Shown piece by piece: positions 29,626 through 37,107 of a stretch of 38,768 nt of DNA. Source of the stretch: Nanobdellota archaeon (GTDB lineage: Archaea > Nanobdellota > Nanobdellia > Woesearchaeales > GCA-2686295). Each line of letters begins with the position of its first letter. The first letter of the stretch is position 1. The translations under genes and the position numbers were made by a program. Below the pieces are notes generated by a model. The model worked only from the letters and a program-made list of their open reading frames with translations, ran no database searches and was not told the DNA's origin. The stretch is taken from positions 1-38,768 of the forward strand of contig JAHJQL010000067.1 in assembly GCA_018819065.1 (NCBI GenBank). The letters are read 5' to 3'.

Positions 29626-30285
29626 ATGATAACTGATTTTAAACAAATAGCAGATCTATTCAAAGAGATTGATAAAGTAACATATCATAAAATTAAAATC
29701 TACACTATAGGTGGGGCTGTCCTTCTTGAGCAAGGTCTAAAAATAGCAACTAAAGATATTGATGTAGTTGTAGAGACAAAAAATGAGTTCATTGACTTAC
29801 AGCATTCATTACAAAAAATAGGATTCAATCAGCAAATACCTGGAAAAGAATATTCACGAATGAATCTCAGCCAAATATTTCAAAGAGGAGAATTCAGAAT
29901 AGACTTATTTGAAAAAGAAGTCTGCGGAAGATTCTCACTATCAAAAGGAATGATAGATCGTGCAAGAAAAGTAATAAGTTTAGATCACATCGAAGTATAT
30001 CTTTGCTCAAATGAAGACATATTCTTATTCAAAACAATGACTGATAGAGAAGGAGATTTAACAGACTGCGAAAGCATAGTTGTAGCTGCAGTTGAATGGA
30101 ACATAATAATTGATGAACTTAAAAGCCAAATAAATATGAGTAAACAAGATGTATGGATAACATGGGTTGGAGAAAGACTAGACATCTTAGAAGACAGAGG
30201 AATGATAATTCCAATAATGAATGACTTAAACGTAATAAGAAATAAATTCTTTGATGAATTTGAAAAAAAGCATTCAAAAAATTAA
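29626..30285 (+). CDS. Nucleotidyltransferase-fold protein (AbiEii/DUF6036-like)
   Basis: GGAVLLEQGLKIATKDIDVVVETK with later FRIDLFEKEV; the hG[G/S]...DxD...D NTase pattern. Confidence 0.65.
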   Translation: MITDFKQIADLFKEIDKVTYHKIKIYTIGGAVLLEQGLKIATKDIDVVVETKNEFIDLQHSLQKIGFNQQIPGKEYSRMNLSQIFQRGEFRIDLFEKEVCGRFSLSKGMIDRARKVISLDHIEVYLCSNEDIFLFKTMTDREGDLTDCESIVVAAVEWNIIIDELKSQINMSKQDVWITWVGERLDILEDRGMIIPIMNDLNVIRNKFFDEFEKKHSKN

Positions 30286-30311
30286 CTTATTGATTCATAT
30301 TTTATTATCTA

Positions 30312-30349
30312 ATTGGTAAAATTATTAACTTTAGTTAATATCAACCAAT
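30312..30349. promoter_or_regulatory. Two-layer dyad: ATTGGT...ACCAAT around palindrome ATTAACT-TT-AGTTAAT (30324-30339)
   Basis: 7-bp perfect inner arms and 6-bp perfect outer arms just upstream of ATG 30359. Confidence 0.5.
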
Positions 30350-30358
30350 ATCAGGGCA

Positions 30359-33118
30359 ATGAAAATGATAACCAATGAGATAATTAAATCATTTATAATC
30401 TGTAAATATAAAGCATATAATATGCTGAATTCCGTTCAAGGAATCAAAAAAGATTATGAATTAATGCAAACTGAAATTGCAAACCAATTATTCTCTAAAT
30501 TTGCCGAAAATGTCAAAATAAGGTTCGGGGATGAAAATCAAATAGTGGATTTAAAATTAGTACATAATGAAAAAATTTCTAAAATTATATTAGAGTATCA
30601 TATTAATTTTAATAATTATGACCTTTTAGTGGATGCTATTGAAGTAAATTGTGGGAGACTTATTCCTTATTTGTTCTTGATGAAAGAAAAAATCTCTAAG
30701 TACTATAAATTACTATTAACGGTTAAATGCTTGCTCTTTACAAAAATGAATAATGTTGAAATTGATTCAGGAAGAATATACTATGGTAAAGATATGAAAA
30801 CTTTGAAATTTAAGATTCAAAAGTTAATTCCTGAATGTTTGAGAATAATCTCAGATTTGGAAAATTTGATTTCATTCAAATTAGAACCAGTGTTATGTCA
30901 AAATAACCACTGTAAAATATGTGAATATGAGGAATTATGTCATAAAAAACTTGTAGAAAGAGATGATTTGAGTTTACTTAGTTCTATTGATGAAAAAGAT
31001 TTGAAAAGATATGAGAAAAAGGGAATATTCACAATAAAGCAATTATCTTATACGTTCAAACTAAGAAAACGAAACGAAAGAGTAAATACAAGAAATCATC
31101 CGTATTATGATTCACTAAAAGCTCTTGCATTAAGAGAGAGAAAAGTTTATGTGTTTGATAAAATAGAAATCCCGAACAGTGAAACAAAAATATTTCTTGA
31201 TTGCGAAGGCGATACTGAAAACAGTTTTATATATTTGATAGGAATATTAATAGAAAAGAAAGAAAGCATTGAAAAATATTCTTTTTGGGCTAATACAAAA
31301 GAAGAAGAATCTAATATATTTGATGAATTATATAGAATAATTAATAGCCATCGCGAAGCTAAAATATTTTATTATGGAAAATATGATTGGCGTGTTCTTA
31401 AAAAAATAATTTCACAAACTAATAATGTATCTATCAAGAAAATTATATCTGAGAATTCAGTAGATATATTAGCAAAAATAAGAAGAAATATCTATTTTCC
31501 AACGTACTCAAATAGTTTGAAAGAAATTGCACGATTTATGGGTTTTTCGTGGACTGATATTCAGGCGTCCGGGTTACAAAGTGTTGTATGGAGGTATGAA
31601 TGGGAAAAATTAGGAGATATTAGTATTAAAAAGAAATTAATTACATATAATTCTGAAGATTGTGAAGCATTACAACTCTTAGTCAGATTTCTTGTAGAGG
31701 TATTTAATAATGAAATACAAAATAATGACAAAGTTGCATTTATAGAGCACATGGATCCTAAAGAGAATCAAACATTTAAGAATATGACTTATGCAACAGA
31801 AGACGTAAAAATTATAACTCAAGGAGCCTATTTTCAATATCAACGAAATAAGATTTATTGGAGAACAAATGAGAATATTAAAAAAATAAAACGGAAAAAT
31901 GAAAAAGTAAATAAGATCAAAATTAAAGTAAACAAGACTATTTTAATAAAAACAAATAAATGCTCGTTATGTAAATCAAAAAATATTTCGAAGATTGAAA
32001 ATGACATTTTTAAAATAACAGTTTTGGATCTACGAATTTCTCAATATGGAATTAAAAAATGGATAATTCAATATGATGCACACAGGTATATATGTAATAA
32101 TTGTGAGAATAGATTTTTACCAGCGGAACTTAAGAAGATTAAATATTATTCAAGAAAAGATCCTAAATTACGCGGTTATATCAAACATAAACAAGAAGGA
32201 ATAGGACACACATTGTTGGTTTGGATAATACATCAATTCTTAGTAAATTATACAACATTCAGGAGTATTGAAAAATCATTAAAATATTATTTTAAAATTC
32301 CACTAGATCATCGTCAGATTTGGGAAGTTAAGCGTACCGCTGCAACATATTATAATAAAACATTTGAAGAGATTCTTCAAAATTTAATAAAAGGAAAATA
32401 TATCCATATAGATGAAACAAAAGTAAAATTAAAAACAACAAGTGGATACATATGGGTATTTTCCAATATGGATGAAGTTATTTATTTGTATAAACCAAAC
32501 AGAGAAGCTGCTTTTCTAAAAGATCTTCTTAAAGATTTTAAGGGTGTGCTAATCTCTGATTTTTATCCAGGATATGATTCATTGGATTGTCCAAAACAAA
32601 AATGTCTTGTACATCTAATTCGTGATTTAAATGATACATTATTAAAAAATCCATTCAACGAAGAATTAAAATCAATTGTAGTAAATTTTGGTGCATTGTT
32701 AAGAAATATTATCTTTACATCAGATAAGTATGGCTTAAAGAGAAGACACTTCAATAAACATAAAAAAGATGTTTTAAATTTTTTTGAAGATTTAAAAAAT
32801 TCAAACATTGTAACGGAAGAAGCAGATAAACTTAGAAAAAAAATTATATCTTATGATAATGAATTGTTTACTTTTCTTGATTATGATAATGTGCCGTGGA
32901 ATAACAATAATGCCGAGTATGCTATAAAGCAATTTGCAGATTATAGACAGACTGTCAAGGGGTCAATAACTGAGAAAGGTTTGGTAGCTTATCTGACTCT
33001 ATTGAGTATTTACCAGACATGTAATTATAAAGGAATAAACTTCCTTAATTTTTTATTATCAAAACAAAAATATTTCAATAAGAAAGATAAAATAAAATCA
33101 ATGAATAATACTTGTTAA
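30359..33118 (+). CDS. RecB/Cas4-like nuclease - DEDDy RNase H-like exonuclease - zinc ribbon - IS66-like DDE transposase fusion
   Basis: Cys set C180-x4-C185-x2-C188-x5-C194; IFLDCEGD (D281xE283) to YNSED (Y430..D434) of DEDDy type; CSLC...CNNC zinc ribbon; IHIDETKVK, ISDFYPGYDSLDCPKQKCLVHLIRDLND, WNNNNAEYAIKQFADYRQ of IS66-like DDE. Confidence 0.85.
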   Translation: MKMITNEIIKSFIICKYKAYNMLNSVQGIKKDYELMQTEIANQLFSKFAENVKIRFGDENQIVDLKLVHNEKISKIILEYHINFNNYDLLVDAIEVNCGRLIPYLFLMKEKISKYYKLLLTVKCLLFTKMNNVEIDSGRIYYGKDMKTLKFKIQKLIPECLRIISDLENLISFKLEPVLCQNNHCKICEYEELCHKKLVERDDLSLLSSIDEKDLKRYEKKGIFTIKQLSYTFKLRKRNERVNTRNHPYYDSLKALALRERKVYVFDKIEIPNSETKIFLDCEGDTENSFIYLIGILIEKKESIEKYSFWANTKEEESNIFDELYRIINSHREAKIFYYGKYDWRVLKKIISQTNNVSIKKIISENSVDILAKIRRNIYFPTYSNSLKEIARFMGFSWTDIQASGLQSVVWRYEWEKLGDISIKKKLITYNSEDCEALQLLVRFLVEVFNNEIQNNDKVAFIEHMDPKENQTFKNMTYATEDVKIITQGAYFQYQRNKIYWRTNENIKKIKRKNEKVNKIKIKVNKTILIKTNKCSLCKSKNISKIENDIFKITVLDLRISQYGIKKWIIQYDAHRYICNNCENRFLPAELKKIKYYSRKDPKLRGYIKHKQEGIGHTLLVWIIHQFLVNYTTFRSIEKSLKYYFKIPLDHRQIWEVKRTAATYYNKTFEEILQNLIKGKYIHIDETKVKLKTTSGYIWVFSNMDEVIYLYKPNREAAFLKDLLKDFKGVLISDFYPGYDSLDCPKQKCLVHLIRDLNDTLLKNPFNEELKSIVVNFGALLRNIIFTSDKYGLKRRHFNKHKKDVLNFFEDLKNSNIVTEEADKLRKKIISYDNELFTFLDYDNVPWNNNNAEYAIKQFADYRQTVKGSITEKGLVAYLTLLSIYQTCNYKGINFLNFLLSKQKYFNKKDKIKSMNNTC

Positions 33119-33325
33119 TGTAAATACTCCTTCTCCAACACTCTTGAATACATTATGTTTGTCTCTTAAGATTACGGCCATAACTGTTCTTTCTGGAGTC
33201 TTGCCTTTGGTCTCTTTTATCTTTAAGATCTCCTTTGTTATGTCCATGTAATGCATTGGTTTCTTGTTTTCCTGGAGCACTTTTTGTGCCAGTGTATAAA
33301 ACGATTTATTCGATTTCTTAGCCAT
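33098..33325 (-). CDS. HARE-HTH-like winged helix protein
   Basis: SFYTLAQKVLQENKKPMHYMDITKEILKIKETKGKTPERTVMAVILRD...FKSVGEGVFTL; AGGAGG Shine-Dalgarno upstream. Confidence 0.75.
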   Translation of the reverse strand: MAKKSNKSFYTLAQKVLQENKKPMHYMDITKEILKIKETKGKTPERTVMAVILRDKHNVFKSVGEGVFTLTSIIH

Positions 33326-33352
33326 TATAGTTTCCTCCTAAGTTATTCATAA

Positions 33353-33413
33353 TTATGCTAACTTACCGTCGAGGATGCTCAAATACCTATTTAAACACCC
33401 TCGTAGAGCATAA
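33353..33413 (-). promoter_or_regulatory. Promoter of the HARE-HTH gene enclosed by nested inverted repeats
   Basis: TTATGCT/AGCATAA (33353, 33407), CGAGG/CCTCG (33370, 33399), ATGCTC/GAGCAT (33375, 33406), TATA-like TTTAAATA between them on minus. Confidence 0.5.
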
Positions 33414-33426
33414 TATCCTTTGTACT

Positions 33427-33446
33427 CGCTATTTTCTTGAATAGCG
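33427..33446 (-). terminator. Hairpin CGCTATT-TTCTTG-AATAGCG downstream of the 33455 gene
   Basis: 7-bp perfect stem, 6-nt loop, 9 nt after the minus-strand stop. Confidence 0.4.
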
Positions 33447-33454
33447 ACAGATGC

Positions 33455-33754
33455 TCATCTGAAGTACTTTTTCAGATAGATAATATACATTTGGCGTAGA
33501 GAATAAAGAGAAGTAACAAACTTAAGATCATCAGTAGTTTCCTTTCTAAAAATATTGATAAAAATCTTTTTACGAAAATCTTTATCTTTTGAAAAGTCTT
33601 TAACGAGATAAACACAATAATGGCCATTCTTTTTTTGACACTCGAAGATATAAGGGCAATCAACACAGCTCAAAATAGGATAATTAAAATTTGAATGCTT
33701 GCCCGTTCTTAATCTTTTGAAAGCGTTGGCCTGTGACTTTCTTAGACTTGACAC
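33455..33754 (-). CDS. Hypothetical small Cys-motif protein (GTG start)
   Basis: CVDCPYIFECQKKNGHYC (C-x2-C-x5-C-x7-C); AGGTGG Shine-Dalgarno. Confidence 0.5.
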   Translation of the reverse strand: MSSLRKSQANAFKRLRTGKHSNFNYPILSCVDCPYIFECQKKNGHYCVYLVKDFSKDKDFRKKIFINIFRKETTDDLKFVTSLYSLRQMYIIYLKKYFR

Positions 33755-33764
33755 GCTTCCACCT

Positions 33765-34025
33765 TTAATCCTGTCCTAATAGACTATCAATATACACGAA
33801 AAAATCTCCAAAATCTTCAATTATTATTACATCTTCATTTAATTTAATGAAATCTTTTACAGCTTGAAGAATTTTTTTATTCTGTTCATAATCTTCGCTC
33901 AATTGAGTAATTTTAGCAAGTATCCCCAATTTAACAGACACGCTATCCTTATCATCATCAAGTGTTTTAGGAATATAACTTTCTATCTTCTCTCTTATTC
34001 TCTCATGCAATTCCATAATGATCAT
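33765..34025 (-). CDS. Hypothetical small helical protein
   Basis: 86 aa intact ORF, 10 nt upstream of the next co-directional gene; own promoter with CACAATTA boxes. Confidence 0.5.
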   Translation of the reverse strand: MIIMELHERIREKIESYIPKTLDDDKDSVSVKLGILAKITQLSEDYEQNKKILQAVKDFIKLNEDVIIIEDFGDFFVYIDSLLGQD

Positions 34026-34030
34026 CTCTC

Positions 34031-34125
34031 TAATTGTGATAATTGTGTAAGATTACTGCGCGGACAACTCTTTTTTCTTTATGCCTTAGTTTTAAACCAC
34101 ATACCCGCATTTTTGCACAATTATC
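34031..34125 (-). promoter_or_regulatory. Promoter with three TAATTGTG/CACAATTA boxes
   Basis: TAATTGTG at 34031-34038 and 34040-34047 in tandem; 10-bp perfect inverted copy CACAATTATC at 34116-34125; TATA-like tttaaa between. Confidence 0.55.
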
Positions 34126-34130
34126 CTATT

Positions 34131-34562
34131 TTAGACACTGCACGTCTCCGTACTTTTTGTCACGAGGAGTACTTTTGTTCCATCCTGGAGAAAACCGCCT
34201 TTTACATGTAAATAGCGATTTGGAGCTTTTCTTGATACTCCTACATCTGCCATGAGCATTGCTGGAATTGGCACGTAGAAACTATGTGTTGTCTTTGAGA
34301 TGCCACCGCTTACTGTGTACTTTCTTGGCAGTTTGTAATATTTATACGGCCTATAGAAATAGTCTAGTGGTCTCTTAAAATAGAACGCTAAGCCTACTTT
34401 TCCTTTGTCATCTACATAACGCATTGGGAACACAAACTGTCCTGAAAAGAAATTTACTGCGTGAATTGTCGGAACATAAAAGGTCTCTTGATGACCTATT
34501 CTTCTGCATTTGACAATCTCTATTTCAAACTCTTTTGTAAAGTCTTTGATGAACTTCGTCAT
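34131..34562 (-). CDS. Hypothetical protein, start MTKFIKDFTKEF
   Basis: ATG at 34562 has AGGAGGC Shine-Dalgarno at 34571-34577; the ORF-track start at 34631 is probably leader. Confidence 0.5.
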   Translation of the reverse strand: MTKFIKDFTKEFEIEIVKCRRIGHQETFYVPTIHAVNFFSGQFVFPMRYVDDKGKVGLAFYFKRPLDYFYRPYKYYKLPRKYTVSGGISKTTHSFYVPIPAMLMADVGVSRKAPNRYLHVKGGFLQDGTKVLLVTKSTETCSV

Positions 34563-34570
34563 ACTAAATC

Positions 34571-34700
34571 GCCTCCTGGTCTTGGTTAATTGCACCGTAG
34601 CTTTTCGAGGCACTGTGGCCTTTTTTAGCATCGATTAACCGCCACCTCGGGCGTCTTGTGAAGATGCACTTTTGCGCTACATCGCGTCAGATGTTTCGAC
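34571..34700 (-). promoter_or_regulatory. Structured 5' leader of the 34131-34562 gene
   Basis: Helix TGC+GGTTAAT (34584-34593) / GCA+ATTAACC (34628-34640); further hairpin potential GATGtaGCGC-AAAA-GTGCaTC on minus. Confidence 0.4.
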
Positions 34701-34773
34701 TAAATCTAAACACCTTATCTACATTATACGTTTCTTTCTTAATATCATTTTCTCACTTACTTCAGAAGTTATA

Positions 34774-34795
34774 CCAGAATGAATATTCATACTGG
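34774..34795. repeat. 22-bp near-perfect palindrome CCAGAATGAATATTCATACTGG
   Basis: Self-complementary except the A/A pair flanking ATGAATATTCAT; partial direct repeat CATACTGGC near 34915. Confidence 0.5.
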
Positions 34796-34949
34796 CTTCA
34801 TAAGAATCATCGACAAGCTTTATAAACAAAATAGACATTGTTTCTATACGATGTATAAAATGGGAGAACAATTAGTGAATATCCGTAGTCGAGAAATAAA
34901 GAAAAAATGGCCAAATACATACTGGCCTTATAGTATTCAGACGTACCTA

Positions 34950-35687
34950 TTAATCGTTATCTACTCTTGGCGCTAGTATGAATGCTAGTTGCACTTTGTT
35001 TAAAACTTTATACTCTAATTTCATCGGGTAATCATCACTTAGCTGCAAGACTACCTTATCGCTTAGTTTTCCGCCTTGAATCATCTTCTTTAAGTATTCA
35101 ATTGAGAATTTTGATTTGACTTTTTTATCAACAACTATCTTTGTATCTTTATCGGCTTTTATGTTGATGTTTGCTTTGCTTAAATCACCTGCTGCTGTTA
35201 TGTTGAGTTCTTGGTTTTCTGCGATGAAAGTCACACTTTCACCGATGATATCAACATCTTCTATTGCTTCATTAATGATTGTTGAGTTAGTAGTTATTGT
35301 TGCTTTGAATTTTAAGTCAGGGATTTTCTGCTGCTTTTCCTCAATATCGATGAGTGGTAGGAAGAATGTCCTTGTGGCGTTGCTCTTAAAAGTGACTTTG
35401 AATTTGCTCTCTTCAATTTCTAATGTGACTGCATCGTTTGCCTTTGCTCTTCTTAATACTTGCTTAAAATCGTTCAGGTTTATTGATAGCGAGACGTCCT
35501 CTTTGACGTTGTACTCTTCAAATGAGCTGCTTAAAAGCTTGAATATGACCATTGCCACGTTTGCTGGGTCCATCGCTATTAGTTGTATGGCGTCAGGGGT
35601 TATTTTAAATGTTCCCTCACTTACTAGGTCTGATATTATGCTGATGCTGTCTTTTAAAAATTTAGGTTCTGATAGTGTTAATTTCAT
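34950..35687 (-). CDS. pcn: DNA polymerase sliding clamp (PCNA)
   Basis: MKLTLSEPKFLKDSISIISDLVSEGTFKITPDAIQLIAMDPANVAMVIFKL; C-terminal YPMKLEYKVLNKVQLAFILAPRVD. Confidence 0.95.
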   Translation of the reverse strand: MKLTLSEPKFLKDSISIISDLVSEGTFKITPDAIQLIAMDPANVAMVIFKLLSSSFEEYNVKEDVSLSINLNDFKQVLRRAKANDAVTLEIEESKFKVTFKSNATRTFFLPLIDIEEKQQKIPDLKFKATITTNSTIINEAIEDVDIIGESVTFIAENQELNITAAGDLSKANINIKADKDTKIVVDKKVKSKFSIEYLKKMIQGGKLSDKVVLQLSDDYPMKLEYKVLNKVQLAFILAPRVDND

Positions 35688-35750
35688 ATTTTATCCCTCT
35701 CTTGACAAATTAATGGTTATTTATAAATATTATTATTAATTTTTTTTTAT

Positions 35751-37061
35751 TTAAATTTTGAGTACGTCTCCATTTTTTAAGAAGTGAATTTTATCCTCTG
35801 AAAAACCCTCTTCTAATGCGAGTTCTTTCATTGCCTGCATGCGTGGTAAGTCTCCGTGTACTGGTATTATGTGCTCTGGTTTTATAATTGCAAAAACTTC
35901 TCTTTGGTCTTCTTTTGAAGCGTGTCCTGAGACGTGTATATCTCTAAATATCCTGACGTGTTTTTGTTTGAGTGAGTCTTCAAGTATTCTTCTGTTATTA
36001 TAATTAACCTTAACAGGTATTATCTGGCATGAGAATATGACTATGTCTCCTGATTTGAAATTGAAATAGTTTTCATTTACAATCTTTGAAAGCGTTGCTT
36101 TTGGCTCTCCTTGGTGGCCTGTGACTACGAATAGGTATTTTTCAGGGTCTTTTATTTTTGAGAGAAACTTCTTTACCTTGTTGCTGTACTTAACAATTGT
36201 CACATCAGAAAAACTTGTTACTCCGGCAGATTCTGCTGAAAAAGCGTATTTTGACAGTGACCGTCCTAGGAAAACCACTGTTCGACCCATTTTTCTTCCA
36301 ATTTCCTTTACTGCTTTGATTCTTGCAATGTGGCTTGAAAAGGTGGTTACGAATATACTGTTTTTCTTGTTGTTGCTGTTTAGAAGAATCTCTTTAAGCA
36401 TTTGTTTTGCAATGCTTTCAGATGGTGTCTTGGTTGGGTTTGTTGAATAAAGGCAGTCAACTATGAACACCTTAACTTTTAGCTCTTTTAACCTCTTTAT
36501 ATTGGTTTTATTTCCAAGCGTAGGATAATTGTCTATCTTGTAATCATTACCGTATAAAACAACACCGTACTTTGTGTGAATAGCAATCATTACTGTGTGT
36601 GGTGTTGAATGAGTGACGTTGATAAATTCAACCTCTACATTTTTAGAAACTTTAAACCTAGAGTTTTCCTTCTTTGCAACGAGTTTGTTCTTTAAATCAA
36701 TTTTTTCATCCTTAATGGTTGTTTTTAAGACTTCAATTGTGAATTGGCTGCCGTAAACTGGGCAGTTGAATTTATTTGCTAAAAAAGGTGTTGCACCGAC
36801 GTGATCTAAATGTGCGTGGCTGATGCATATAGCGACAGTCTTTGCTTTTACGTTGTCTAGTATCCTTATGTCAGGAACAGCCCCTATGTTCATCAACGTT
36901 TTAGAGGACATATCAACGATGTCATCAGAGTCGGAGTGCTCGATGTAGTGCTCCATGTGAAGACCTAAATCTAATATGACTATTTCATCATCTATCTTGA
37001 CTGCTGTGCAGTTCCTTCCAATCTCACTATATCCTCCTACAGGGATGATTTCTATGCCCAT
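35751..37061 (-). CDS. rnj: RNase J (beta-CASP metallo-beta-lactamase)
   Basis: MGIEIIPVGGYSEIGRNCTAVKI, SHAHLDHVGATPFL, VTGHQGEPKATLSKI, VSGHASKEDQREVFAIIKPEHIIPVHGD. Start MGIEI at 37061 preferred over 37118. Confidence 0.93.
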   Translation of the reverse strand: MGIEIIPVGGYSEIGRNCTAVKIDDEIVILDLGLHMEHYIEHSDSDDIVDMSSKTLMNIGAVPDIRILDNVKAKTVAICISHAHLDHVGATPFLANKFNCPVYGSQFTIEVLKTTIKDEKIDLKNKLVAKKENSRFKVSKNVEVEFINVTHSTPHTVMIAIHTKYGVVLYGNDYKIDNYPTLGNKTNIKRLKELKVKVFIVDCLYSTNPTKTPSESIAKQMLKEILLNSNNKKNSIFVTTFSSHIARIKAVKEIGRKMGRTVVFLGRSLSKYAFSAESAGVTSFSDVTIVKYSNKVKKFLSKIKDPEKYLFVVTGHQGEPKATLSKIVNENYFNFKSGDIVIFSCQIIPVKVNYNNRRILEDSLKQKHVRIFRDIHVSGHASKEDQREVFAIIKPEHIIPVHGDLPRMQAMKELALEEGFSEDKIHFLKNGDVLKI

Positions 37062-37107
37062 TAAATTGCCTGAAAGAACACTAATTATAAAAATCTTTTT
37101 AGAAATA

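Noticed and set aside
30285-30320. Possible terminal inverted repeats of the fusion element (ttgattcatattttatt versus revcomp of aaaataaaatcaatgaataat)
   Set aside because: Similarity is short, gapped and AT-rich; indistinguishable from composition by eye.
34043-34255. Plus-strand ORFs 33864-34211 and 34043-34255
   Set aside because: Antisense to better-supported minus-strand genes that have Shine-Dalgarno sites and promoter-like sequences.
34780-34830. Possible C/D-box sRNA on minus strand (CGATGATT ... CTGA)
   Set aside because: Box C only partially matches RUGAUGA and no clear D'/C' boxes or guide target could be seen.
34779-34976. 65-aa plus-strand ORF
   Set aside because: No family resemblance, no Shine-Dalgarno or clear promoter, overlaps the end of pcn; starts inside a palindrome. 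Treated as non-coding.
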